A program made the translations under genes and the position numbers. A DNA stretch of 64,000 nucleotides from Arenibacter certesii DSM 19833. Its GTDB lineage: Bacteria > Bacteroidota > Bacteroidia > Flavobacteriales > Flavobacteriaceae. Every line of letters begins with the position of its first letter. Position 1 is the stretch's first letter. The notes below the pieces were generated by a model. It was not told the origin of the DNA, made no database searches, and worked only from the letters and a program-made list of their open reading frames with translations. Shown here one piece after another: positions 1 to 9,600 of the stretch. The DNA lies in assembly GCF_000429545.1 (NCBI RefSeq), contig NZ_AUCB01000016.1, positions 1 through 64,000 of the forward strand, read 5' to 3'.

Positions 1-530
1 ACAAGCGCAGAAAGGTTCAATTGGGTAAGTACCCCATCCTCATCCGTATAGTCTAGGTTTATATTATCTCCATTTAAAGTAAGAGTAGTTAGTGTCTCAA
101 GATTACTAACATCAATAATTGAAGGATTACCTGCTTCATCCGTATAGGTAAAAGTTCCATCAGCGTTTTGGATTAAAGCGGTAAGAGTCTCCATGAACCT
201 TAGACTACTTAGATCCACACTAACACTTCCTCCATTTTCTAATGATAGAGAAAGTTGATCTGTTATGGGGTCAAAATTAAAGCTCTGTAGTTGTTGCCTG
301 TCCGTGGCCGTCAATTCCCAAGAGTCGCCATCCCAATAATAAATGGTCCCTGTATTTATATTTACATAAATATCCCCCATATCTGCACCACTAGGGTTTG
401 CACTCCCAGGTGCGGAAACTATCGTTCCGCTTAAAACCTTACAATCGCATTGGTCTTCCAAGCTAACTGTGGTTTGGGCAAAGGCAAAGCTGGATATTAG
501 AAAAATAAAAAGTAGAATCTTTATGTTCAT
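1..530 (-). CDS. Secreted repeat protein, partial (3' end outside window)
   Basis: The frame is open from an ATG at 530 down to base 1, so at least 176 residues are present and the C-terminus is missing. The N-terminus (MNIKILLFIFLISSFAFAQ) is a clear signal peptide with cleavage expected after the FAFA/Q region. A Cys pair follows (DQCDCK), then a segment with IYYWDGDSWEL that resembles the 'product presentation' stretch of flavobacterial exported proteins. From about residue 105 onwards degenerate repeats appear, built on TLTALIQNADGTFTYTDEAG and SNLETLTTLTLNGDNINLDY. I recognise the style (repetitive secreted Flavobacteriia proteins) but not a defined function. Adhesin or cell-surface filament is an inference from the repeats and from PorP/SprF nearby. 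Confidence 0.75.
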   Translation of the reverse strand, partial: MNIKILLFIFLISSFAFAQTTVSLEDQCDCKVLSGTIVSAPGSANPSGADMGDIYVNINTGTIYYWDGDSWELTATDRQQLQSFNFDPITDQLSLSLENGGSVSVDLSSLRFMETLTALIQNADGTFTYTDEAGNPSIIDVSNLETLTTLTLNGDNINLDYTDEDGVLTQLNLSAL

Positions 531-991
531 GACGGTTGGATTACTTTATGGTATTTTGAATCTGTAATACTGATGAAGTGTATATCTCGTTTAAACCATT
601 GGAAATAAGAATTTTCTACACTTTACAAATATTAACCATCTAGCCCCCTACATAAAATAAATGTTGTGTAATGCCCTATTACAATTGTATAGAGCAAAAA
701 AACAGGGGTCTGATCACAGTGAAGGACCATATATAAGAAAAGCTATTCGTCGACCTACTCCGCAACCGTAGTATTTCATCGATGAAAAACAACCTAAATA
801 AAATTGATTTGTGATTATTTTTTACTTGCATTCTTCAACTTAACAATAAAGCTTTTGCAGTTAATTAAACTGATCAACAATTATTCATAAAAAAATAGGG
901 TGAGATATGTGGAATACGGAAAGATTGGGCAAACCTTCATAAGTTCACGCTTATGAAATAGAACGTCTTTTGTGGTATAACAAAGGAGGCT
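531..991. other. Intergenic region with no supported gene
   Basis: These 461 bases separate two minus-strand exported-protein genes. They are AT-rich, no frame stays open with a plausible start, and I see no strong hairpin followed by a T-tract. It should hold the promoter of the repeat protein that starts at 530, but I find no convincing TAnnTTTG box close to that start. Confidence 0.5.
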
Positions 992-2659
992 CTAGTCTTT
1001 ATTTACCCGATAGGTAATCCTTCTATTGGTTATAATCGTTTTCACCTTAACTGTCAACAATGCTGAAGCAGAATTTATTGCAGTACAGGTAGAGCCCGAT
1101 TTTGATGACAAAACACGGTATCGATAACCGTTTTTAACTAATCCAATTGACTTTACTGTTAAGGCAGTTGACTGGGTGCCAGCATACTCGGCCCCATCAG
1201 TTATATTATTGAAAACAATTCCCCCATCTGTACTTACCTGCCACTGGTAAGAATCTGCATTAGTTGTAGTAACCGTGAAAATGGCATTTCCACCGGTAAA
1301 AACGGATTGGTTTGGACCAATAACCGCAGTTGAAGGGGTATTTTGGGCAACTTTTATGGCCGTTCTTGCACTACTAGTGCAATTCCTAGCGTTTCTTGCC
1401 TCGGCATAAAAAGTACCAGGGCCTAAAGGGGTGTACGTTGTATTGCCCATTAATAATAATGTACCACCACTGGCCGCATCATACCAGTCTACCGTCTGCC
1501 CTACAACTACCGATGCAGTAATATTAGGAACTGTATCTCCTGAACAATAGGTTTTATTACCTCCACTTGTGGGCGAGTTAACCACACAAGTACAATCTGG
1601 TGCTGTTATCGGAATACTTTCAGAGCAACCATTTCCATCGGTAACCTTTACTACAATATTGGTTCCCGATGGCACATTTGTAACCTCCCATCTATTTCCC
1701 GAGGTATTAGCTACACTTCCAGCACTACTTGTTACCGTACCCGATCCAACAGTTACCTCTAAAGTATAGGTCGTAGTAAATGGAAAAAGTTTAAAAACAC
1801 AACGTGGGGAGCTAGTAACCGATATTGTTGGCCTCGGTAAAATTGTTAATTTTACAGCAGTCCTAAAAAGACTTTTCCTATTTGGATCAGCATTATCTAT
1901 ACTTTCCCCGTAATAAGTCTCAGTTCCCACCGAACTTAGGGTAGGTGGAGAAACGGGAGAACCACCACTCGTAGCTTTGTACCATACAATATGAGCCCCA
2001 GATGGAGGAATTGCCGTATCATTGGCGTTCAAGGTTTGTATAGTTTTATCTGCGCATTCGGCAATATTCCCGTTACTAGAGGGAGGAGGTAAGGCAGCTT
2101 CTAGTTCATCAAAAGAATACTCACCTTTATTTCCCTTACATGAAGAAAATGCCCGATCTCCTAGAAGTATTCTTTTAGCTTCTGAACATTTTGCCTCTAT
2201 TTTCCCGCCATTATTATATATAATGGCCTCTTCAGGTAGTTTCAAAGCTGTATTTCCTTGCCATGAGATAATACCGTCACTTTGTATGGCGACTAACATT
2301 ATATTCACTTCCCAATCACTATTATCCGAGAACAATAAGGTGTCATTACCTCCAGTTTGATCTCCAATAATAAGCCTGTCTATAGTATAGGATATTATGT
2401 TCGTATTTAGGCTTACTGTATTATTACCTCCTATAGTTACAGAGCTAACATTACTGTTTTGGCCAGGATAGGAAGTAGCATTCATCCAAGTGGAACCATT
2501 GAACGTTTGCCATATATTGACGTTATTCCAGTTACCACTAGCTTTTGATCTATAATCTCCGGTAACCTGGGCCATAATAGGAAAGCATACTACCAAAAAC
2601 AACGTCGTTGATATTAAGCGTTTAAAATTATAGTTTAGATTTTTAAATATGAATGGCAT
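992..2659 (-). CDS. Exported surface protein with Ig-like repeats
   Basis: A 555-residue protein with an N-terminal signal peptide (residues 1 to about 30, ending PIMAQ), followed by VTGDYRSKASGNWNN, an opening typical of flavobacterial secreted proteins. Three Ig-like segments follow: about 205-270 (YKATSGGSPVSPPTLSSVGT), about 360-430 (SGDTVPNITASVVVGQTVDW) and about 440-535 (GPNQSVFTGGNAIFTVTTTN). These resemble the Ig-like modules found beside CHU_C sorting domains. The protein ends in a basic tail (TNRRITYRVNKD) and I see no canonical type IX sorting domain. It lies 158 bases upstream, in map terms, of the PorP/SprF gene on the same strand. A role in adhesion or the cell surface is inferred; the exact function is unknown. 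Confidence 0.7.
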   Translation of the reverse strand: MPFIFKNLNYNFKRLISTTLFLVVCFPIMAQVTGDYRSKASGNWNNVNIWQTFNGSTWMNATSYPGQNSNVSSVTIGGNNTVSLNTNIISYTIDRLIIGDQTGGNDTLLFSDNSDWEVNIMLVAIQSDGIISWQGNTALKLPEEAIIYNNGGKIEAKCSEAKRILLGDRAFSSCKGNKGEYSFDELEAALPPPSSNGNIAECADKTIQTLNANDTAIPPSGAHIVWYKATSGGSPVSPPTLSSVGTETYYGESIDNADPNRKSLFRTAVKLTILPRPTISVTSSPRCVFKLFPFTTTYTLEVTVGSGTVTSSAGSVANTSGNRWEVTNVPSGTNIVVKVTDGNGCSESIPITAPDCTCVVNSPTSGGNKTYCSGDTVPNITASVVVGQTVDWYDAASGGTLLLMGNTTYTPLGPGTFYAEARNARNCTSSARTAIKVAQNTPSTAVIGPNQSVFTGGNAIFTVTTTNADSYQWQVSTDGGIVFNNITDGAEYAGTQSTALTVKSIGLVKNGYRYRVLSSKSGSTCTAINSASALLTVKVKTIITNRRITYRVNKD

Positions 2660-2863
2660 ATTACCTTCCGATTACAGAAATACAGCTTTGAATTGCTAAA
2701 TATACCTAGTACTATAAATTCATAATATAATTTGTTGTGAATGAAGTATAAACTGTGGTAAACTCCAATAGATAGAAAATATTGTAAGTGGATTGTTCAG
2801 ACAAGCAAGAAAAAGTTAGCATTCAGCAAAAATTAGGTGCTATGAGCAGTAACTTTAACCATT

Positions 2864-3817
2864 TTAAAAGAAGCGGGGGGTTACCATTCTACTGTACCAA
2901 CCTTTAATTTCAAACCGCAAAAACACTTCAAAGGAGCCGTCATTAAATCGTGTGCCTCCCAACTCCGTAATCTCACGATCATAAGCTAAACCTAGCATTA
3001 TGTTATCATTTAGCTGAAAGCCTACTAAGGCACTTAATGCGGCATTCCATCTATAAGCTGCCCCAAAGCTAATTTGATCCTTGTAAAGAAAGTTTGTCGA
3101 TAGATCTACCTGTAATGGAGCTCCTCCCACTACCTTGGTCAATAGTGCAGGTTTAAATTTCCAGTAATAATTAAGATCAAAGACATAACCGGTTATAAGG
3201 TAAAAATTCATTCTTTGGGTAGAAAGGAACTGCACCGAATTGGCATCTCTTTGGGAATTATCAAAATGTTGCGTTTCCACAAGATTGGGAACAGATAGTC
3301 CGGCATAGAATTGATCCGAATGATAATACACTCCTACCCCAAAATTGGGTGAAAATTTATTATCAATATTATCCCCTTGTACATTCTCAGAAGTATAATT
3401 GTTTAATTCGGTAAAATCCAGATTCAGCAAATTACCTCCTGCCTTTAATCCAAAGGATACTTTACTATCCATGGATACATCTATCGTATAGGACAATATA
3501 GCATCGAATTGCGTTTCTTGTACGACACCATCTCCTACATTATCGTTTATTACAGAAATTCCATATCCTAACCTACTTCTCCTTATGGGTGAGTGCAGGT
3601 TTATGGTTTGGGTTTTTGGTGCGCCTTTAAGTCCTAGCCATTGTGATCGGTATAATGCGACAATACTCAATTGCCCCCTAGATCCAGCATAAGCAGGATT
3701 TACACTCATTGTATTGTACATATACTGGGTATATTGGGCGTCTTGCTGTGCATATAGCCCAATAGATAGGGAAAATAAGAATAAAACAGTAACAAAAAGA
3801 CTCTGTTTATAGTTCAT
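2864..3817 (-). CDS. PorP/SprF family type IX secretion protein
   Basis: A 317-residue outer-membrane beta-barrel protein. I place the start at the ATG at 3817 rather than the in-frame ATG at 3853, because the shorter form begins MNYKQSLFVTVLFLFSLS, an ideal signal peptide. The mature protein opens QQDAQYTQYMYNTMSVNPAY, the hallmark of the Bacteroidota PorP/SprF family. It continues with the alternating hydrophobic strands of a barrel, including LGYGISVINDNVGDG and the terminal FEVFLRFEIKGW. In Flavobacterium johnsoniae SprF is needed for secretion of the adhesin SprB, and paralogues usually sit next to the protein they help to export. The neighbouring exported proteins are therefore candidate clients, by inference. 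Confidence 0.9.
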   Translation of the reverse strand: MNYKQSLFVTVLFLFSLSIGLYAQQDAQYTQYMYNTMSVNPAYAGSRGQLSIVALYRSQWLGLKGAPKTQTINLHSPIRRSRLGYGISVINDNVGDGVVQETQFDAILSYTIDVSMDSKVSFGLKAGGNLLNLDFTELNNYTSENVQGDNIDNKFSPNFGVGVYYHSDQFYAGLSVPNLVETQHFDNSQRDANSVQFLSTQRMNFYLITGYVFDLNYYWKFKPALLTKVVGGAPLQVDLSTNFLYKDQISFGAAYRWNAALSALVGFQLNDNIMLGLAYDREITELGGTRFNDGSFEVFLRFEIKGWYSRMVTPRFF

Positions 3818-4539
3818 CTTGTATAATATATTTAATAACCCACTTAAAGTCAATCACCATCCATAACCATTCACTGATTAAACAGGAACTGGAAATGTAA
3901 TAAAAAAAAACTCCTGTGGTAATAATGTGACAGGAACCTATACGTTTCCACTTATAAGTTAGGTTCTACTTCCATAGGATTACCATTATCCTATGATTAA
4001 TCAGCACCCCATTCTATAGCAGTGGTCTACCAAAACCATCAGGTACATTACTATATGGACCTACGGCACTAATTATGCTATCAAAAGATAGAATTAGTCC
4101 CATAACCAAAACGCCAGCATAAGTTTTATGTCCAATGATACTTATTCCTGAGATTAAGAATGATAAATTTGCCTATAATCATCAACAAAAGCAGATTAGG
4201 CATCAATGATGTAAGTATTGGGGAATACCACAAATTATAGGACTAAGTTAAATTAAAATATTCACCATCATATTTTTTGCGACTACAATTATGGCTAAGA
4301 ATCTAGCAACGACACTAATAATCGATAAAGCACCATTTCCAAAAAACATAGTCTAATATCTTATCAGTTTAATATCGTCACTATATTAAGTCGATTTAAA
4401 TAGGATGTAATATCAGGTAAAAAATGGATTTCAATATAATTGGGTTATAAACCAAGATTTAATCGCTTTGCCTTATTTGGTTACTTTTGAGGGATGAAGA
4501 AAGTTTATTTGCCCTATTTTTGCACAAATTAATTGAATA
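3818..4539. other. Long intergenic region, possibly with a gene remnant
   Basis: This stretch of 722 bases between the divergent PorP/SprF and prfC genes holds no complete gene. On the minus strand a 49-codon stop-to-stop frame ends at 4014. It reads, in part, GHKTYAGVLVMGLILSFD and then VGPYSNVPDGFGRPLL, which looks more protein-like than chance, but I cannot assign a family. An 8-base inverted repeat (CATAGGAT at 3973-3980, ATCCTATG at 3988-3995) lies just beyond it. The right end must hold the prfC promoter. Confidence 0.4.
4516..4523 (+). promoter_or_regulatory. Putative -7 box of the prfC promoter
   Basis: TATTTTTG matches the Bacteroidota -7 consensus TAnnTTTG and ends 16 bases before the prfC ATG. 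No TTG lies at the usual 17-21 base spacing; the nearest is about 26 bases away, so the upstream element is weak or absent. Confidence 0.5.
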
Positions 4540-6129
4540 ATGAGTTTTAAGAATCAAATTCAACGAAGAAGAACCTTCGGAATTATTGCTCACCCCGATG
4601 CAGGTAAAACTACTCTAACAGAGAAGTTACTTTTATTTGGTGGAGCTATACAAGAAGCAGGCGCCGTTAAAAATAATAAAGTAAAGAAAAGTGCTACGAG
4701 TGACTTTATGGAGATTGAGAAGCAAAGAGGAATTTCCGTTGCTACCTCTGTATTGGCATTTCTTTACAGGGACAGGAAGATTAATATTCTAGATACTCCA
4801 GGGCATAAGGATTTTGCCGAGGATACTTTTAGAACCCTTACAGCGGTAGACAGTGTTATTGTTGTGGTAGACGTAGCCAAAGGGGTGGAAGAGCAGACAG
4901 AAAAACTGGTGGAAGTCTGTAGGATGCGTAAGATACCAATGATCGTTTTTATCAATAAAATGGACAGGGAAGGTAAGGATGCATTTGATCTCTTGGACGA
5001 GGTGGAACAGAAACTTGGACTTAATGTAACCCCGCTAAGTTTCCCAATAGGTATGGGGTACGACTTTAAGGGAATCTACAATATTTATGAGAAAAATATT
5101 AATCTTTTTAGTGGCGACAATAAAAAGAACATAGAGGAAACTATTGCTTTTGACGATATAGAAAATCCTGGATTAGAAAAAATAATTGGTGCAAAAGCGG
5201 CAAACGAATTACGCGACAATTTGGAATTGGTGAACGGAGTTTATCCAGATTTTGATAAAGAGCTCTATTTAAAAGCAGAGCAGCAACCCGTATTTTTCGG
5301 CTCCGCATTAAACAATTTCGGGGTAAGAGAACTCTTGGATTGCTTTATTGATATTGCTCCCCAGCCCCAACCTAAAATGGCTGAAGAGCGATTAGTACGA
5401 CCTGAGGAAACTGAATTATCGGGATTTGTATTTAAAATTCACGCCAACATGGATCCTAAGCACCGCGATCGCTTGGCTTTTATAAAAGTGGTTTCTGGTA
5501 CTTTTGAAAGAAATAAACTTTATTTACACGTAAGACAGGGTAAAAAGCTAAAATTCTCCAGCCCCAATGCTTTTTTTGCAGAGAAAAAGGAAATTGTGGA
5601 CATCTCCTATCCCGGAGACATTGTTGGTTTACACGATACTGGGAATTTTAAAATTGGGGACACTTTAACTGAAGGAGAAATATTGCACTATAAAGGAATC
5701 CCAAGTTTTTCACCAGAACATTTTAGGTATATAAACAATGCAGACCCATTAAAGTCGAAACAATTAAACAAGGGTGTAGATCAGCTAATGGATGAAGGTG
5801 TAGCTCAATTATTTACGCTGGAGATGAATAACAGGAAGGTTATTGGTACTGTTGGTGCTCTACAGTTTGAAGTGATACAATATCGATTGGAGCACGAGTA
5901 CGGCGCTAAATGTTCCTATGAGAACTTCCCGGTATACAAAGCCTGTTGGGTAGAAGCAAAAGATAGCAAAAGTGAGGAGTTTAAGGAATTTAAAAGGGTA
6001 AAACAGAAGTTTTTGGCAAAAGACAAACGCAATCAATTGGTTTTCTTGGCAGATTCTCAATTTTCATTACAGATGACCCAGCAAAAATATCCCAACGTTA
6101 AACTACACTTTACTTCGGAGTTTAATTAA
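4540..6129 (+). CDS. prfC: Peptide chain release factor 3
   Basis: A 529-residue translational GTPase that recycles RF1 and RF2 from the ribosome after peptide release. The GTP-binding motifs are clear: P-loop AHPDAGKTT at residues 17-25, DTPGHKDF from residue 85, and NKMD at 139-142. The RF3-specific C-terminal half contains GALQFEVIQYRLEHEYG. Length matches the usual 525-530 residues of RF3, which separates it from EF-G. The start ATG at 4540 has no Shine-Dalgarno sequence, as expected in this phylum. It is transcribed alone and ends at a strong bidirectional terminator shared with the convergent DUF3467 gene. Confidence 0.97.
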   Translation: MSFKNQIQRRRTFGIIAHPDAGKTTLTEKLLLFGGAIQEAGAVKNNKVKKSATSDFMEIEKQRGISVATSVLAFLYRDRKINILDTPGHKDFAEDTFRTLTAVDSVIVVVDVAKGVEEQTEKLVEVCRMRKIPMIVFINKMDREGKDAFDLLDEVEQKLGLNVTPLSFPIGMGYDFKGIYNIYEKNINLFSGDNKKNIEETIAFDDIENPGLEKIIGAKAANELRDNLELVNGVYPDFDKELYLKAEQQPVFFGSALNNFGVRELLDCFIDIAPQPQPKMAEERLVRPEETELSGFVFKIHANMDPKHRDRLAFIKVVSGTFERNKLYLHVRQGKKLKFSSPNAFFAEKKEIVDISYPGDIVGLHDTGNFKIGDTLTEGEILHYKGIPSFSPEHFRYINNADPLKSKQLNKGVDQLMDEGVAQLFTLEMNNRKVIGTVGALQFEVIQYRLEHEYGAKCSYENFPVYKACWVEAKDSKSEEFKEFKRVKQKFLAKDKRNQLVFLADSQFSLQMTQQKYPNVKLHFTSEFN

Positions 6130-6180
6130 TTGATACTTCCCCTACTATTGTAGGACCGAATTACACAGTAATTATAAACA

Positions 6181-6212
6181 AAAAGGCCCTTTGCATCTGC
6201 AAAGGGCCTTTT
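6181..6212. terminator. Bidirectional intrinsic terminator of prfC and the DUF3467 gene
   Basis: A perfect 15-base-pair inverted repeat: AAAAGGCCCTTTGCA at 6181-6195, loop TC, and TGCAAAGGGCCTTTT at 6198-6212. The A and T ends give a U-tract in both directions, suiting the convergent genes on either side. Confidence 0.93.
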
Positions 6213-6215
6213 GTA

Positions 6216-6527
6216 TTATGCCTCTCCTGTAGGTCCAAAATTAATTGGAATTGGGGGTTGATCGTAGTCTTTGATTGGACCGTGGGCTTGCTCAAAGCGA
6301 TTTACATTATCACTTAACGCCTTTAAAAACTTTTTGGCATGCTGGGGTGTAAGTACAATTCTACTTTTCACTTTAGCTTTTGGTGCCCCCGGCATCATAC
6401 TAATAAAGTCTACCACAAATTCGGATACGGAATGGTTGATTATAGCAAGATTGGAATATATTCCTTCTGCAGTCTTTTCGTCCAATTCTATATTGATCTG
6501 ATTTGGTTTTTGGTCTTTCTCGCTCAT
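6216..6527 (-). CDS. DUF3467 domain protein
   Basis: A small cytosolic protein of 103 residues starting at the second ATG (MSEKDQKPNQINIELDEKTA); an ATG three codons earlier (6536) is also possible. The family signature is visible: EGIYSNLAIINHSVSEFVVDFISMMPG followed by the SRIVLTPQHAKKFLKALSDN segment and the tail PPIPINFGP. DUF3467 is widespread in bacteria and has no established biochemical role; homologues are often placed next to rpoC in Bacteroidota, as here. It lies 98 bases downstream of the rpoC stop on the same strand, beyond the rpoC terminator, so it is probably expressed separately or by readthrough. Confidence 0.85.
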   Translation of the reverse strand: MSEKDQKPNQINIELDEKTAEGIYSNLAIINHSVSEFVVDFISMMPGAPKAKVKSRIVLTPQHAKKFLKALSDNVNRFEQAHGPIKDYDQPPIPINFGPTGEA

Positions 6528-6587
6528 TATTTTCACCGATTTATTTCTAGTTCATAAGGTTTAAAGTAACCTATTTTAGACAAACAA

Positions 6588-6625
6588 AAAAAAACCTCGA
6601 TGGGTCACATCGAGGTTTTTAATTT
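6588..6625 (-). terminator. Intrinsic terminator of the rpoBC operon
   Basis: The arms CCTCGATG (6595-6602) and CATCGAGG (6608-6615) pair around a 5-base loop and are flanked by A and T runs that extend the stem. On the minus strand a run of T follows. It lies immediately after the rpoC stop codon and closes the ribosomal protein/RNA polymerase cluster. Confidence 0.9.
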
Positions 6626-9600
6626 TTAGAATTTCAGTTCCTCTTTTCGGGCCATGATTTCATCGTATTCCTCTTTAGAGCCAACAATGATATTATCATA
6701 ATCCCTCATTCCCGTTCCAGCTGGTATCTTATGTCCCACTATAACGTTCTCCTTCAATCCTTCTAAGTAATCTATTTTACCGCTTACCGCAGCTTCGTTC
6801 AATACTTTGGTCGTTTCCTGGAAAGAAGCAGCTGAGATAAATGATTTGGTCTGTAACGACGCCCTAGTAATCCCCTGAAGGATTGGCGTGGCCGTAGCTG
6901 CAACCGCATCCCTAGCGATAACCAAATTCTGATCATTTCGCTTTAAGATAGAATTTTCATCCCTTAGTTGACGTTGAGTGATAATTTGACCTGGTTTCAG
7001 GTTTTCAGAATCACCAGCGTCTTCTACCACTTTCTTTCCGTATATCTCATCGTTCTCTACGATAAAGTCTTCCTTATGAACCAACTGATTTTCTAAGAAA
7101 ATAGTATCACCTGGATCCTGGATACGAACCTTACGCATCATCTGACGAACTACAACCTCAAAGTGTTTGTCATTAATCTTCACACCCTGTAAACGATATA
7201 CTTCTTGCACTTCGTTTACCAAGTACTGCTGAACTGCAGACGGACCTTTTATCGCCAATATATCTTCTGGAGTAATTGCCCCATCGGATAACGGCATACC
7301 GGCACGTACATAGTCATTTTCCTGAACCAGGATCTGATTAGAAAGTTTTACCAAGTATTTCTTGACCTCTCCTAATCTAGATTCGATAATGATTTCGCGG
7401 TTTCCTCGTTTAATCTTTCCGAAGGAAACAACACCGTCAATCTCAGAAACTACAGCTGGGTTAGATGGGTTACGTGCTTCGAACAATTCGGTAACTCTTG
7501 GAAGACCTCCAGTAATATCCCCAGACTTGGCGGATCTACGTGGTATCTTAACCAAGATCTTACCTTCTTTAATCTTATCACCATCATCTACCATAATATG
7601 CGAACCAACTGGTAAGTTGTAAGAACGCAATACTTCATCCTTATTATTCTTAATCAATAAGGTAGGGATCAGCTTTTTATTTCTAGACTCAGAAATTACT
7701 TTTTCCTGGAAACCGGTTTGCTCATCAATTTCTACCTGATAGGTAACTCCTTGTTCAATATTCTCATAAGCGATCTGCCCAGGGAATTCTGAAACGATAA
7801 CCCCGTTATAAGGATCCCAAGAACAGATTACTTGACCTTTCTCTACTTTATCTCCGTTCTTAATGAACAATTGAGAACCATAAGGAATATTGTTAGTACT
7901 TAGGGTAATACCAGTTTTAGGATCTGACACCTTAACTTCAGAAGTTCTAGAAATTACAATTTGCGTTTCTTTTCCTTCTTCGTTTTTATTGGTCACCGTT
8001 CTAAGCTCCTCAATTTCAGCGATACCAGAGAATTTAGCTTCTAGTTTATTATCTTCGGAAATGTTACCTGCAATACCTCCCACGTGGAAAGTTCTTAAAG
8101 TTAACTGTGTTCCTGGTTCACCAATAGATTGTGCAGCAACAACTCCAACAGCCTCTCCTCTTTGTACCATTTTATTGGTAGAAAGGTTTCTTCCGTAACA
8201 TTTACCACAAATACCCTTCAATGCCTCACAAGTCAATGCAGAACGCACTTCAACCATTTCAATCGGAGAAGCGTTAATACGCTTCACATCCGCTTCCATA
8301 ATCTCTTGTCCGGCGGTTAAGAGTTTTTCTTCGGTTATTGGATCATACACATCGTGTAGGGAAACCCTTCCTAGGATTCTCTCACCTAATGATTCTACTA
8401 TCTCTTCGTTCTTCTTAAGAGCTTCTACTTGAATACCTCGTAGCGTTTCACAGTCTTCTGTATTAACGATCACATCTTGGGAAACGTCTACCAAACGACG
8501 TGTTAAGTAACCTGCATCCGCCGTTTTCAACGCCGTATCCGCAAGACCTTTACGCGCACCGTGAGTAGAAATAAAGTATTCCAAGATGGATAATCCCTCT
8601 TTAAAGTTAGATAAAATCGGGTTTTCAATAATTTCTCCACCACCAGCAGTAGATTTCTTAGGCTTAGCCATCAATCCACGCATACCGGTCAACTGACGAA
8701 TTTGCTCTTTAGAACCCCTTGCTCCAGAATCCAACATCATATATACGGAGTTAAACCCTTGCATATCTTCACGAATCCTCTTCATCGCCAATTCGGTCAA
8801 CACCGTATTAGTAGATGTCCACACGTCTATCACCTGATTATAACGTTCGTTATTGGTAATAAGACCCATGTTATAGTTTGCCATAATACCATCTACTTGT
8901 TCGTTGGCATCTGCAATCATTTCATCTTTCTCTGGTGGAATAATAATATCCCCTAAGCTAAAGGAAAGTCCACCTCTAAAGGCGAATTCATATCCCATAG
9001 TCTTAATTTTATCCAAGAATTCTGCCGTTTCAGGTACACTAGTAACACTTAAGATATTACCAATAATATCCCTTAACGATTTTTTATTCAACACTTCGTT
9101 GATATATCCTGCTTCTTCTGGCACTACCATATTAAACAAGACTCTACCTACGGTGGTTGGTATAATTTGATTTACCAATTCCCCAGCTTCGTTAAAGCTC
9201 TTTGCACGTACCTTGATACCTGCATTAAGGTCTAAACGTCCTTCGTTATGAGCGATAACAACCTCTTCATCTGAATAAAAAGTAAGTCCTTCCCCTTTAA
9301 CTTTCAGTTCGGGAGTGGATTTCTTTTCCTTGGTCATATAGTACAGACCCAAAACCATATCCTGTGAAGGTACAGTAATAGGAGAACCATTTGCCGGGTT
9401 CAAAATATTATGAGACGCCAACATCAATAGTTGTGCCTCTAAAATTGCTTCTGGGCCCAATGGAAGGTGAACCGCCATCTGGTCACCATCAAAATCCGCG
9501 TTAAATGCCGTACAGACCAATGGGTGTAGACGAATTGCCTTACCTTCAATAAGTTTTGGCTGAAACGCTTGTATCCCCAAACGGTGCAATGTAGGAGCAC

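Noticed and set aside
3973-3995. CATAGGAT/ATCCTATG inverted repeat as an operator
   Set aside because: It is far from both neighbouring starts, has weak AT-rich arms and no adjacent regulator.
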